From: Prevotella sp. UBA2711
Lineage (GTDB): Bacteria > Bacteroidota > Bacteroidia > Bacteroidales > Bacteroidaceae
Reading direction: 5' to 3'
Assembly: GCA_002354095.1 (NCBI GenBank)
Contig: DEKX01000041.1
Location: 7,526 to 71,525, forward strand
Length of the DNA stretch: 64,000 bases
How positions within the stretch are numbered: the first letter of the stretch is position 1; each line of letters begins with the position of its first letter. Positions 1-8,075 of this stretch are shown piece by piece. The notes under the pieces are model-generated. The model was not told where the DNA came from. It ran no database searches and saw only the letters and a list, made by a program, of their open reading frames with translations. A program made the position numbers and the translations under genes.

Positions 1-157
1 AACCAAAAACAAAGCGTTGTAAGACGCTGTTCTAATATGTTAGCCCACACCTTCACTGCCCCTAAGAGCAAGTACGGCGTGAGTGCTGCCTATGCAGCAT
101 TTTTCAGTTCTGATATCAGCAAAAAACAGGTTCTCGCTTCAACCATTTACTGAATTT
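1..157 (-). ncRNA. Unassigned short transcript, possibly a small RNA
   Basis: A good Bacteroidetes -7 element (TAACTTTG, minus strand) lies at 164-171 and would start transcription toward position 1, but the sequence downstream has no convincing coding frame (the first ATG gives only 18 codons). It can fold locally: GCTGC/GCAGC around a four-base loop at 85-98, and an AGCG/CGCT stem near the left edge. This is consistent with a small structured RNA or a long 5' leader of a gene outside the window. I cannot assign it to a family such as 6S RNA from reading alone. A terminator-like reading on the plus strand (stem 84-99 followed by five T) is also possible. Confidence 0.3.
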
Positions 158-163
158 TCGGTG

Positions 164-171
164 CAAAGTTA
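164..171 (-). promoter_or_regulatory. Bacteroidetes -7 promoter element (TAACTTTG)
   Basis: TAACTTTG on the minus strand matches TAnnTTTG. It lies downstream of the trxB stop and would drive the unassigned transcript that runs off the left edge of the window. Confidence 0.5.
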
Positions 172-250
172 CAAATAATATTTGAAACTTTGTTGAATAT
201 TCAAAGAAAAGTGGTAAAGTTTTCTTTTTTGTACATTTTTCATCAGGATG

Positions 251-1186
251 TCAGCTGTTAGCCAAAAGGAAGCGTTCTGCTTCAATGGCTGCCTGACAAC
301 CCGTTCCAGCTGCAGAGATGGCTTGACGGTAGGTTGGGTCAGCACAGTCGCCTGCTACGAATACACCAGGAACCTTGGTGCGTGGTGTTCCGTCTATCTT
401 TTTCAGATAGCCCACCTCGTCAGTGTCTAACCACTCCTTGAAGATATCTGTGTTGGGTTTATGACCGATGGCGAGGAAGAATCCGTCGATGGCAATATCC
501 ACTTTCTCTTCGTCTGGTTCACCTTTGCGTTTTACAAGGTGAGCACCCTCTACGCCATTCTCGCCAAAGAGCCCAAGCGTGTTATGTTCGAAGAGAATTT
601 CAATATTCTCAGAAGCCATGACCCTTTCCTGCATTACCTTCGATGCACGGAGGAATGGTTTACGTACAATCATATACACCTTTTTAGCCAAGTGACTGAG
701 GTAGAGAGCATCCTCGCAGGCAGTATCACCTCCACCCACAACGGCTACCGTTTTCTTGCGATAGAAGAAACCGTCGCAGGTAGCACATGCCGATACGCCC
801 TGGCCATTGTATTTTCTTTCGTCGTCCAGACCGAGATACTTAGCTGAGGCACCCGTGGCAATAATCACAGTATCAGCCACAATTTCCGCACCTTCGTCTG
901 TCCAGCAATGGTAGGGAGCCTTTGAGAAATCGACCTTTGCTATCACACCGTCACGGATGTCTGTACCGAAGCGTTCTGCCTGTTCGCGCAGTTCCATCAT
1001 CATCTGATTGCCGTCCACACCCTGTGGGTAACCGGGAAAGTTTTCCACTTCCGTAGTCTGGGTGAGCTGTCCACCAGGTTGCATTCCGCAGTACTCAATC
1101 GGATTCAGGTTGGCGCGTGAGGCATAAATGGCGGCAGTGTAACCTGCTGGTCCACTGCCTATAATTAAACATTTTGTAGTTTCCAT
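251..1186 (-). CDS. trxB: Thioredoxin reductase
   Basis: Flavoprotein disulfide reductase that passes electrons from NADPH through FAD to thioredoxin in the cytoplasm. The 311 residues match the usual length of the low-molecular-weight bacterial enzyme. Visible are the FAD-binding GSGPAG at residues 10-15, the redox-active pair C134-A-T-C137 followed by DG, the NADPH-binding GGGDTA near 151-156, and a C-terminal GDCAD flavin motif. It is 26 bases downstream of a glutathione peroxidase gene in the same direction, and the two probably form a peroxide and thiol redox operon read from the promoter at 1803-1810. Confidence 0.97.
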   Translation of the reverse strand: METTKCLIIGSGPAGYTAAIYASRANLNPIEYCGMQPGGQLTQTTEVENFPGYPQGVDGNQMMMELREQAERFGTDIRDGVIAKVDFSKAPYHCWTDEGAEIVADTVIIATGASAKYLGLDDERKYNGQGVSACATCDGFFYRKKTVAVVGGGDTACEDALYLSHLAKKVYMIVRKPFLRASKVMQERVMASENIEILFEHNTLGLFGENGVEGAHLVKRKGEPDEEKVDIAIDGFFLAIGHKPNTDIFKEWLDTDEVGYLKKIDGTPRTKVPGVFVAGDCADPTYRQAISAAGTGCQAAIEAERFLLANS

Positions 1187-1212
1187 ATACTGCTATTAGC
1201 TTCTTAGTCCGA

Positions 1213-1764
1213 TTAGGCAAGCAGAACTTTGATTTGCTCTTCAATGACTTCGATTTTGGTAGTAGGCTCAAAACGGGCTACCACCTGTCCTTTTTTGTTA
1301 ATCAGGAACTTGGTGAAATTCCATTTGATATCGGGCTTCTGCTTATAGTCTGGATCAGCCTTCGACAGCATATCCTCCAGGATAGCCGTCAGTTCGTGCT
1401 CAGGATCCCATCCGGCAAACCCCTTCTGTTCCTTCAGGAACTTAAACAAAGGATCTGCGTCTTCTCCATTTACCTTTACTTTCTTGAATCGTGGGAATTC
1501 TGTACCAAAGTTCAGCTTGCAGAACTCATGAATCGACTCGTCAGTGCCAGGTGCTTGTTGTCCGAACTGGTTGCAAGGAAAATCCAAAATCTCAAACCCT
1601 TGACTATGATACTTCTTGTAAAGGGCTTCCAGTTCGTCATACTGGGGAGTAAAACCACACTTTGTTGCCGTATTGACAATCAGTAATACCTCGTTCGCGT
1701 ACTCTTTCAGCGAAACGTCCTTTCCTTTTCTGTCTTTGACAGAGAAATCGTAAATAGTCTTCAT
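1213..1764 (-). CDS. Glutathione peroxidase family protein (Cys type)
   Basis: Thiol peroxidase of the glutathione peroxidase fold, expected to reduce hydroperoxides, probably with thioredoxin as electron donor because the neighbouring gene is trxB. The peroxidatic cysteine is C36 in NTATKCGFTPQY (selenocysteine in some homologues). The family's Gln region (FPCNQFGQQ) and the Trp-Asn-Phe triad element (WNFTKFL) are present. The 183 residues are normal for the bacterial family. No signal peptide is seen, so a cytoplasmic place is likely. Confidence 0.93.
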   Translation of the reverse strand: MKTIYDFSVKDRKGKDVSLKEYANEVLLIVNTATKCGFTPQYDELEALYKKYHSQGFEILDFPCNQFGQQAPGTDESIHEFCKLNFGTEFPRFKKVKVNGEDADPLFKFLKEQKGFAGWDPEHELTAILEDMLSKADPDYKQKPDIKWNFTKFLINKKGQVVARFEPTTKIEVIEEQIKVLLA

Positions 1765-1802
1765 TTTTTTATTTTAACTAGTAGTGTTGTAATATCTGGG
1801 TA

Positions 1803-1810
1803 CAAATATA
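1803..1810 (-). promoter_or_regulatory. -7 promoter element for the peroxidase-trxB operon
   Basis: TATATTTG on the minus strand fits TAnnTTTG and lies about 40 bases upstream of the glutathione peroxidase start, giving a short 5' leader. Confidence 0.6.
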
Positions 1811-1813
1811 CAG

Positions 1814-1850
1814 AAAAAAAAGTGAAAGCACGAATGTTTTCACTTTTTTT
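1814..1850 (-). terminator. A/T-rich hairpin upstream of the peroxidase promoter
   Basis: An inverted repeat (AAAAGTGAAA ... TTTTCACTTTT) with long A and T runs on both sides sits just before the peroxidase promoter. It can act as an insulating terminator for read-through from rpmE2, or in either direction. Confidence 0.5.
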
Positions 1851-1900
1851 TCTTTTTATAAGCCCCAGTCAGCTATGTAGGGTTTGTCCAATGGAGATAT

Positions 1901-1947
1901 AAAAAAGGTGCTCACCTCGGCATATGCAACTACCAGGCAGCACCTTT
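1901..1947 (-). terminator. Intrinsic terminator of rpmE2
   Basis: On the minus strand AAAGGTGCT pairs with AGCACCTTT across a loop of roughly 29 bases and is followed by a T run. It begins about 24 bases after the rpmE2 stop codon, as expected for a rho-independent terminator. Confidence 0.6.
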
Positions 1948-1970
1948 AATTCTTTGGTACGAGAAATATC

Positions 1971-2225
1971 TTACTTCTTCGCAGCCTTACCGTAGCGGCT
2001 CATGAACTTGTCAACGCGACCGGCAGTATCCACAAGCTTGCTCTTACCAGTATAGAAGGGGTGAGAGGTGCTCGAGATTTCGATTTTAACCACTGGGTAA
2101 GTTTCGCCTTCGAATTCTACGGTGTCATTTGTCTTTGCGGTAGAACGCGAAAGGAACATATCGCCGTTGGACATGTCCTTGAACACGACGGGGCGATAGT
2201 TTTCTGGATGAATACCTTTTTTCAT
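1971..2225 (-). CDS. rpmE2: 50S ribosomal protein L31 type B
   Basis: Structural protein of the large ribosomal subunit. The 84-residue length and the start MKKGIHPENYRPVVFKDM are typical of the type B form, which lacks the zinc-binding CxxC pairs of the C-plus form; no cysteine is present in this protein. Conserved late motifs are SHPFYTGKSKLVDTAGRVDKF. It is a single-gene unit with its own promoter (2279-2286) and terminator (1901-1947). Confidence 0.96.
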   Translation of the reverse strand: MKKGIHPENYRPVVFKDMSNGDMFLSRSTAKTNDTVEFEGETYPVVKIEISSTSHPFYTGKSKLVDTAGRVDKFMSRYGKAAKK

Positions 2226-2278
2226 TTTAATTGTTACTTATTATAATTAATATTTGATGTTTTCGCATAAAGCGGGTG

Positions 2279-2286
2279 CAAAATTA
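2279..2286 (-). promoter_or_regulatory. -7 promoter element of rpmE2
   Basis: TAATTTTG on the minus strand (TAnnTTTG) lies about 55 bases upstream of the rpmE2 start codon. Confidence 0.55.
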
Positions 2287-2325
2287 CAAAATATTCTGCA
2301 GATACACAAATTTTCTTCCAACTTT

Positions 2326-3054
2326 TTATTCTTCCTCCACAATGATGTCGGTTTCTGATACCTCTTCCACGATTTCCTCTTGAGGCTGTTTTTCTGCGAT
2401 GACGGCAATTTGCGACTGCTCCTGTTGCGGCTCGTCCTTGATTTCCTCAGCCACCACTCCAGCTTCAGCAGCCTCCTGCATTTTTTTCAGTTTGCGGCGT
2501 AAACTATATACCATGATGCTGTTGATCATCTCCGTCACACCGTATAACAACATACACCATCCCAGTATAATCATGGGCAGTTCGGCACTCTCCATGGGTT
2601 TTATGAAAATGAAGATGCCTGCTATGATAATAAGGATGGGAGCTATCCAGAAGAAGGCACCGATAGAACCATAGCGGCGTGCAGCCACCAGGATAATCAG
2701 TTGATTAATGCCGCCAAGAATCAGCATGGCTCCAAGGATATACATCAGCCAATGAACAAATAGGGTAGGGTTGATAACCAGGGTCAGACCCAGCAGCAGA
2801 CTACCGATACCCACCAATGGGAAACCAGGCTGTGTGCCATTGATAACGTTGCCATGAGCATCGGTAATGGTATATTCATTGGCATGGCGACGGGCATTCC
2901 AATAGGATATCAGTGCAATGATGCCCGATAGCAGGAACAATATACCGATGGCCATCGTGAGCCATGTTACAGAATGATCAGGGTATTTTAGCAGTAAAAA
3001 GCCGATAACGATAGAGCAGACAGCCCTGAAAATAGAACTTTGAAGTAGTTTCAT
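2326..3054 (-). CDS. DUF308 / HdeD-like membrane protein
   Basis: Small polytopic inner-membrane protein with about six hydrophobic segments grouped in pairs, in the style of the HdeD/DUF308 family (LLSGIIALISYWNARR, ILGGINQLIILVAARR and GWCMLLYGVTEMINSIMVY are the repeated elements). The C-terminal 50 residues are a charged Glu/Gln-rich cytoplasmic tail. I place the start at the ATG at 3054 (MKLLQSS), not at the upstream ATG at 3081, because the minus-strand promoter element at 3069-3076 lies between them. The function is not known; in other bacteria the family is linked to acid stress. Confidence 0.8.
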   Translation of the reverse strand: MKLLQSSIFRAVCSIVIGFLLLKYPDHSVTWLTMAIGILFLLSGIIALISYWNARRHANEYTITDAHGNVINGTQPGFPLVGIGSLLLGLTLVINPTLFVHWLMYILGAMLILGGINQLIILVAARRYGSIGAFFWIAPILIIIAGIFIFIKPMESAELPMIILGWCMLLYGVTEMINSIMVYSLRRKLKKMQEAAEAGVVAEEIKDEPQQEQSQIAVIAEKQPQEEIVEEVSETDIIVEEE

Positions 3055-3068
3055 TTCTTTTTTTGCTG

Positions 3069-3076
3069 CAAATATA
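3069..3076 (-). promoter_or_regulatory. -7 promoter element for the DUF308 gene
   Basis: TATATTTG on the minus strand, 14 bases before the chosen start at 3054. It is back to back with the plus-strand element at 3098-3105 and decides the start of the DUF308 gene. Confidence 0.6.
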
Positions 3077-3097
3077 CGCATTTATTTTGAAAAGTTG

Positions 3098-3105
3098 TAT
3101 ATTTG
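3098..3105 (+). promoter_or_regulatory. -7 promoter element for the histidine phosphatase gene
   Basis: TATATTTG on the plus strand, only five bases before the ATG at 3111. The mRNA is therefore predicted to be nearly leaderless. Confidence 0.6.
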
Positions 3106-3110
3106 CAACC

Positions 3111-3692
3111 ATGAAAATGACAACTATTTTTCTGGTACGCCATGGCGAGACTGTTGATAATGCCCGCCAGATCATGCAGGGACAGACCCAAGGCGAACTG
3201 AATGCCGAGGGTGTGCGACAAGCTCAGCAAGTGGCTGCTCGTCTTGCTTCCGAAGCTGTTGATGCCGTTGTGGCCAGCGATCTCCATCGTTCCATCCAGA
3301 CGGCAGAGATCATTGCCCAGCCACACCGCCTGCCTGTTGTGACTACTCCTTTACTTCGCGAACGCGACTGGGGCAGTTTCACAGGTCGATATATTCCTGA
3401 TTTGCGAGGCGAGGTTTGGCCTGATGATATTGAAACAGAAGAGGCTCTCCTGCAGAGAGCCCATCAGTTTCTGGAAAAAATGACAGCCACCTACGAAGGA
3501 AAACGAGTGGTGGCTGTCGGGCATGGTATTATCAATAAAGCGATATTAGCCGTTTATGCATCATGTAGTATGAAGGAAGTGCAGCGCATGATGAATTGTG
3601 AAGTGCGTGTCTTAACGACGTCCTCCGTAGCTGTGGCCGCCTCCGCTGCTTCTACCGCCTCCGGCACTGTGACCACCGCCTCTGCTGAATGA
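3111..3692 (+). CDS. Histidine phosphatase family protein (phosphoglycerate mutase-like)
   Basis: Cytoplasmic phosphatase of the branch-1 histidine phosphatase superfamily. The phosphohistidine motif is VRHGE (residues 9-13 from the ATG at 3111), Arg and Glu elements follow (LLRERDWGSF), and the second catalytic His is in VAVGHGIINKA. The substrate cannot be told from sequence. The start at 3111 fits the promoter at 3098-3105; earlier in-frame codons lie upstream of it. Oddity: after NCEVRVL, where relatives usually stop, the frame runs on for about 25 Ala/Ser/Thr residues that are antisense to the repeat-rich 3' end of the convergent gene, so the last 81 bases overlap. Confidence 0.85.
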   Translation: MKMTTIFLVRHGETVDNARQIMQGQTQGELNAEGVRQAQQVAARLASEAVDAVVASDLHRSIQTAEIIAQPHRLPVVTTPLLRERDWGSFTGRYIPDLRGEVWPDDIETEEALLQRAHQFLEKMTATYEGKRVVAVGHGIINKAILAVYASCSMKEVQRMMNCEVRVLTTSSVAVAASAASTASGTVTTASAE

Positions 3693-4508
3693 TCCACCAG
3701 CACTTCCGTGACTGAAACTACCTCCTCCGCGGCTGAAGCTACCGCCTCCAACACTTCTCATGGGCGAGGAAGAACCTCTGTTGAAGGAACCTCCGCTGTG
3801 TGAGGAAGGACGATTGCCGCCACTGCGATATCCACCCAGTGAACGGGTCGGACGGTTCTCACTGCCTCCATTGCGATTGTAGTCGCGGTTGTTCATTCCT
3901 CCACGATTGCGGTTGAAGTCGCGGTGGTTCACCGTACTGCGAGTAGAGCTGTTGCGCATCCCACTGTTATGATGGTGACGGTAATCTCCGCGATGCCATC
4001 CGTCGCGCATACCAATATGGCGCGTGTTGTGATGGTGGATGAAGTGGTCGCGACGACCGTGATACCAACCATGTCCTCCTACGCGGTGCCATGCATGTGC
4101 GCCACGATAGGTTGCATAGAACACTGGGCGGCCATAGTAGAAGTAGTCACGATGTGGGTAGCGGGCATAGATGCCGAAGTGCCAGTAACCGTCAGCCCAA
4201 TAGAGTGGACGATAGAAATAGGTGGCTGCACGGAAAGCGCTTAACTGCCAATCGAGTAGGATATAGCTCAGATCCAGATTGCGGCGCTCCCAGTAGGTGC
4301 CATATACATCGTCATAACTCGTCACTCCCATCAGGTAGTCGAGGTTTATCTCATAAGCAGCTTCATACTGCTCTTCAGTCAGGTTCAGTTCGTAAGCCAT
4401 CTTGTCCGTCAGGAAGAGTGCTTCGTTGCGAGCCTGCTCGTAGCTCATTGCCTTGCCCGTTGCTGCGAATGTCAGCATTGCTACCAGGGCTATCATCATC
4501 TTCTTCAT
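3612..4508 (-). CDS. Secreted protein with Gly/Ser/Arg/His-rich tail, unknown function
   Basis: Not recognised as a named family. Residues 1-20 (MKKMMIALVAMLTFAATGKA) form a signal peptide. Residues 22-80 are helical and contain LNLTEEQYEAAYEINLDYL, a pattern seen in Spy/CpxP-like or DUF3300-like Bacteroidetes periplasmic proteins. The middle is rich in Tyr, His and Trp; from about residue 170 the chain is low-complexity Arg/Asn/Gly/Ser repeats (GGSFSRGGGS and variants). Likely periplasmic or surface-located. It has its own promoter at 4557-4564. The 3' end overlaps the convergent phosphatase gene. Confidence 0.75.
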   Translation of the reverse strand: MKKMMIALVAMLTFAATGKAMSYEQARNEALFLTDKMAYELNLTEEQYEAAYEINLDYLMGVTSYDDVYGTYWERRNLDLSYILLDWQLSAFRAATYFYRPLYWADGYWHFGIYARYPHRDYFYYGRPVFYATYRGAHAWHRVGGHGWYHGRRDHFIHHHNTRHIGMRDGWHRGDYRHHHNSGMRNSSTRSTVNHRDFNRNRGGMNNRDYNRNGGSENRPTRSLGGYRSGGNRPSSHSGGSFNRGSSSPMRSVGGGSFSRGGGSFSHGSAGGSFSRGGGHSAGGGRSSGGGHSYGGRR

Positions 4509-4556
4509 ACCTTTTATATTTTAAGTGGTTCTACATTTTGTTACTTGATCACGATG

Positions 4557-4564
4557 CAAAATTA
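4557..4564 (-). promoter_or_regulatory. -7 promoter element for the Gly/Ser-rich secreted protein
   Basis: TAATTTTG on the minus strand, about 48 bases before the start at 4508. Confidence 0.5.
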
Positions 4565-4582
4565 GGAATATTTTAAGGTATA

Positions 4583-4619
4583 TAAAAAGGATTTCCCCTA
4601 AACCATGTGGGGGAAATCC
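4583..4619 (-). terminator. Intrinsic terminator after the small lipoprotein gene
   Basis: Strong inverted repeat GGATTTCCCC ... GGGGAAATCC with a ten-base loop, followed on the minus strand by a T run. It ends the lipoprotein/Wzi/fimbrillin transcription unit. Confidence 0.75.
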
Positions 4620-4641
4620 CTATATTTGATGATGTGCGGTG

Positions 4642-4669
4642 TATGATGTAAGATGTATGATGTAAGATG
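4642..4669. repeat. Two tandem copies of a 14-bp unit
   Basis: TATGATGTAAGATG occurs twice head to tail at 4642-4655 and 4656-4669, just beyond the 3' end of the lipoprotein gene. A related GATGTAAGAAGTAAGATG motif is duplicated inside that gene at 5020-5058. Confidence 0.85.
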
Positions 4670-4682
4670 TTAGAGGTACTTT

Positions 4683-5078
4683 TTAGTATTTATGGAAGTT
4701 CCATTTCTGCCCGTCTTTGCTTAGTACGAGCACATCGCCATTCAGTGTTTCTATCTTTACGCGGATATTCTGGAAGGGTTTCATTCCAAACGTCTCTTCC
4801 ACGAACAGCGTATCCGATTTCTGAGCTTTCTCAGAATAGTATTGAATGAAAAGACTGTCGCCCTGACGCTGGTAGTTGCCAGTTATCTGGGTATCCAGAT
4901 ATCCATTAGTCGTGTGACGCACGTTCGTCAGTGATCCCGAGAATGCGATATAGCAGTTGTCGGTTCCTGCCAATTGCCACTGTCCCAACATGTCTCCTGC
5001 TTCACCGCCCTCCTGACAGGATGTAAGAAGTAAGATGGATGATGTAAGAAGTAAGATGTATTTAAAGTATCTTGCCAT
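4683..5078 (-). CDS. Small lipoprotein, lipocalin-like, unknown function
   Basis: A 131-residue predicted lipoprotein: hydrophobic leader followed by the lipobox LLTSC with Cys21 as the lipidation site. The mature part (MLGQWQLAGTDNCYIAFSG and a series of short beta strands) looks like the lipocalin-type small lipoproteins common in Bacteroidales, but I cannot name a family. The leader contains a 21-base tandem duplication encoding ILLLTSS then ILLLTSC. The start overlaps the 3' end of the Wzi-like gene by 17 bases, so the two are co-transcribed. Confidence 0.8.
   Translation of the reverse strand: MARYFKYILLLTSSILLLTSCQEGGEAGDMLGQWQLAGTDNCYIAFSGSLTNVRHTTNGYLDTQITGNYQRQGDSLFIQYYSEKAQKSDTLFVEETFGMKPFQNIRVKIETLNGDVLVLSKDGQKWNFHKY
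5020..5058. repeat. Direct repeat of 18 bp within the lipoprotein leader
   Basis: GATGTAAGAAGTAAGATG occurs at 5020-5037 and 5041-5058, period 21 bases. It encodes the doubled ILLLTS segment of the signal peptide, so copy changes would keep the frame. Confidence 0.85.
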
Positions 5079-6579
5079 GGAAATTTATTTTGAAGTTAAA
5101 CGTAGAGTTGTCACCATAGATATTACCCTTATCAAGGGCGTAGGCTGCCGAGAACTGCCAGGGTCCCATTTGGTAGATGCCTTGCAGCATGGCATCAAAC
5201 GAGTGGTGCTTCGTCGGCCAGGGAGCATAATAGCTGCCTAAGCTTTCGCGATAGGAGCCTTTGACCACATACGACAGGCGGTCGGTGATTTCACCATTCA
5301 CTCCCAAATGCCATGCCTTGATGCGGTTGTCGTGGAATTGCAGATAGCCATCCTTATTATATATAGGTGAAGTGAGCAGTGCAATACCTGGTGTCATACC
5401 ATAATGGCTGTATGCCACGTAGAATAGTGGGTGGTTATAGTAATTATCATTACCGGTCACCTGTTCTGTAATCTGACTGCGTATCGGTTCGGAGTAGTCA
5501 CCGCTATCCCAGTGCAACGGTCCTGATTGGTTGGTACTTTGGAAGTATTCGAACACCGCGCCACGCACGTACTGTCGTCCAGCGGTCTTGTTGCTGTACT
5601 GCAAACCCCACAGGCCGTCCCATCCGTTGCCCTTACGAACACCCGAACCGTCTTCGAAAGGATTGTCCAGATAAGCCTGCAACCGATGTTGCTTGTTGAT
5701 GTTCCATCCGATTTGATAGGTCATCACACCCACATGATTGCCATACACCCAGTCTTCCAGTGCGTCATTCTCATAGAATTTGCTGTCACCGCCAGGCAGA
5801 ATGGCACGCCAAAAAGCCTTTAGATTGGCAGGCTTCTTTTTCTCCACCAGTACACCATCCACATATTTATACTGTGTACCGCCAAACTGTACGGCATGTT
5901 CTATACCAACCATGACGAAGAAACGCTTTTCAGGGTTCGAACGGATGTACAAGTGCTTCTGATGATAGATTCTGCCTTTCACATACGATTCGTTCACGCC
6001 AGGAGCCCCATTAAATACATCCTCCATATAGCCGCTGTCCAGGAACTTTCCATAACCGAAGTCGAAGTTAATCTGCACCCAGTCTTTGGTGAAGGGTACC
6101 GTCCAGAAACCGTTAGTTCCAGCATGTACTTGCGGTATGGGTTTGGCATTCGTTCCTTTGACGAACGACCCTATAGACAGCAAATTGTCGCGTACCACCT
6201 GTTGTTGTTCCCTGCTGCCCACTTCCAGGAAGAAGTTCTTCCATTGCAGGTTGACGAACAGTTGCTGCAAGTAAGCCTTGTGGTCGGCATGCACTCCTGC
6301 AAGCACGTCAATCCCGCCTGACAAGGTCCAGTTTTTGCTCAGTGCATGGGTGATGTTTACGGCTCCTCGCAGATAGGCGGTATTAGCTTTCGTTCCCAGC
6401 GTGTGATGCCGGTTGGTCGCCAGTTGGTAAGCTGTATAGTCGCCTGTTCCTACAGCCGTTTCCGCTGTCAGGTCGTAGGTGATGTGTGTAGTCAGCGAGT
6501 CCTCCTGCGCTTCCATGGTCAGGGGCAACATCGTCAGAACTGCCGACAGCATAAGTAGATGATTCTTCATAAGCTTCAC
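5062..6579 (-). CDS. Wzi-like outer membrane beta-barrel protein
   Basis: A 505-residue outer-membrane protein with a signal peptide (MKNHLLMLSAVLTMLPLTMEAQ, from the second Met) and alternating aromatic/polar strands up to a C-terminal strand (STFNFKINFHGKIL) as in beta-barrels. The segment YLQQLFVNLQWKNFFLEVGSREQ and the overall size resemble the capsule assembly Wzi family (Caps_assemb_Wzi), which helps hold capsular polysaccharide on the surface. It is far from the polysaccharide locus at 40-54 kb. It sits between the fimbrillin-like gene and the small lipoprotein gene in one unit. Either Met1 or Met4 may be the start. Confidence 0.75.
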   Translation of the reverse strand: MKLMKNHLLMLSAVLTMLPLTMEAQEDSLTTHITYDLTAETAVGTGDYTAYQLATNRHHTLGTKANTAYLRGAVNITHALSKNWTLSGGIDVLAGVHADHKAYLQQLFVNLQWKNFFLEVGSREQQQVVRDNLLSIGSFVKGTNAKPIPQVHAGTNGFWTVPFTKDWVQINFDFGYGKFLDSGYMEDVFNGAPGVNESYVKGRIYHQKHLYIRSNPEKRFFVMVGIEHAVQFGGTQYKYVDGVLVEKKKPANLKAFWRAILPGGDSKFYENDALEDWVYGNHVGVMTYQIGWNINKQHRLQAYLDNPFEDGSGVRKGNGWDGLWGLQYSNKTAGRQYVRGAVFEYFQSTNQSGPLHWDSGDYSEPIRSQITEQVTGNDNYYNHPLFYVAYSHYGMTPGIALLTSPIYNKDGYLQFHDNRIKAWHLGVNGEITDRLSYVVKGSYRESLGSYYAPWPTKHHSFDAMLQGIYQMGPWQFSAAYALDKGNIYGDNSTFNFKINFHGKIL

Positions 6580-6641
6580 ATTATATATAATATTTTAACG
6601 CACGCTTTTCCCGTTTATTGTTTTCGTCTCGATACGAATGC

Positions 6642-8075
6642 TTATTCTGGAATAGTCCATCCAGAGGGAATTCCGTTGCTGCCAGTTCCCCAGTCAGTCA
6701 TGCCAGAGGCTTTGACGAAGGTGCCGCTGCTCTTAACACCTTCCACCCAATTGTTTAAACATTCTGTGGCAGTAATGTTAGTGGCAAGACATTTAATGTA
6801 GGCTAACTTCGTACACCCGTTGAACATGTACTGGTAGCAACCTCCTCGAAGTTTCTGAGCGGGTAGGACAGGGGCGCGTGTCAGACCCGTACAGCCCTTG
6901 AACATGGAACTATAGCAGTACTGCGTCAACGTCGTGGCAGGCAGCAGCAAATCCTTGGTAGGATGGTTTTGGATATGGGTGTTGTCTTTGAAGAGAGCTC
7001 GGAAAGTATCGTCAGCAGTTAGAATTGTATTCGTAGAGAAACCTTCCAGGCCAAGCAGACTCATGATGTTGCCATAGACATAGCATTGACCAGTGCAACT
7101 GATGTAGGAATCTTCAGAACCTGGCGAATAAGAGATGCCTGTACCATAGAAACTGATTTTTGTACCTGCATTAACACTATTAATTGTCGCTTCTGTTAAT
7201 TTGATCCATTCCCCGTCATTACGTTTGAAGTAAACGGTACCGTTTGATTTGTTAAAAAAACTGATATTACCATCCTCAATAGCTTCCAACGTCAGTGGTT
7301 GAGAAAGCATGGCATTCTTCATCTTCACCGTAATAGCATAGTATTTGCCATTTGCAAAAGTTTTGGATGCAGCGGTGGTATAAGTATAGGTCTTCCCTCC
7401 AGATATGGCTGTGAGTGTTATTTTCCCATTCACACCACTGAGTGCAGCCCAGATTTCGTTAGTAGCTGAAGCTGGGGTGATGGTAATATCTCCGGTTGTG
7501 GTATCGGTGGTTTTGAGTCCAGCAGTAGAAATGGTAAGACTGGTGACGGGTAGGGCATCGGTTCCGTCGGTCAGGGTAAACTTCACGATAGCCTGCTGAT
7601 TGGCGAATGTGACCGCATCGGCAGATATCTGGTTGCCAACGACACTTGTGACTTTGGCTGTGGCTGTAGCATAGTCAAAATTGGCTGCAATGTCAGCGAG
7701 CGTACCTAACTGGCCGGTATAGTCAATAGCTTGACGGGGAAACTGGAGGGTCAAGTCGTCTCCAATGTTGATTATCTGACCAGTTATGTCACCAGATAAC
7801 TTGGCTGTGACGCCATCGGACTGAGGCTGTAGTGAACCACTGCACCATGCGCCGCCCTTTTTTACATAGACGTTCTCCGTAGTGAGCCATGATGCCGTCA
7901 AAGATGAACCGTCATCGGTAAGTGTGCGCATAGTTTCTTCACTCCCCTTTGTTGCCTCTACCTTGAGCGTATAGCGATGAATAGGCGAGGGCGTCTCGTC
8001 ACTGGCAGAGCAAGCCATGAGCAGGAAGCCCGTTAGGAGCAGGAAGAGCTGTTGGAAGATTCTGTTTATTCCCAT
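6642..8075 (-). CDS. Fimbrillin-like lipoprotein with BspA/LRR-like C-terminus
   Basis: A 477-residue surface lipoprotein: leader with lipobox LLMACSAS (Cys22). Residues about 30-260 resemble the fimbrillin/Mfa-like N-terminal domain of Bacteroidales (YTLKVEATKG, LTLQFPRQAIDYTG, AIVKFTLTDG). The C-terminal 170 residues (CYSSMFKGCTGLTRAPVLPA, CYQYMFNGCTKLAYIKCLA) are the Cys-containing leucine-rich/BspA-like repeats. The start is firm: a strong GGAGGAGG ribosome-binding site lies eight bases upstream, inside the small ORF that overlaps this gene by 10 bases. Probable role is surface adhesion or pilus structure. Confidence 0.82.
   Translation of the reverse strand: MGINRIFQQLFLLLTGFLLMACSASDETPSPIHRYTLKVEATKGSEETMRTLTDDGSSLTASWLTTENVYVKKGGAWCSGSLQPQSDGVTAKLSGDITGQIINIGDDLTLQFPRQAIDYTGQLGTLADIAANFDYATATAKVTSVVGNQISADAVTFANQQAIVKFTLTDGTDALPVTSLTISTAGLKTTDTTTGDITITPASATNEIWAALSGVNGKITLTAISGGKTYTYTTAASKTFANGKYYAITVKMKNAMLSQPLTLEAIEDGNISFFNKSNGTVYFKRNDGEWIKLTEATINSVNAGTKISFYGTGISYSPGSEDSYISCTGQCYVYGNIMSLLGLEGFSTNTILTADDTFRALFKDNTHIQNHPTKDLLLPATTLTQYCYSSMFKGCTGLTRAPVLPAQKLRGGCYQYMFNGCTKLAYIKCLATNITATECLNNWVEGVKSSGTFVKASGMTDWGTGSNGIPSGWTIPE

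Noticed and set aside
84..104. Plus-strand terminator near the left edge
   Set aside because: Stem of six pairs and T run fit, but no plus-strand gene is seen to the left within the window, so it is not listed as its own feature.
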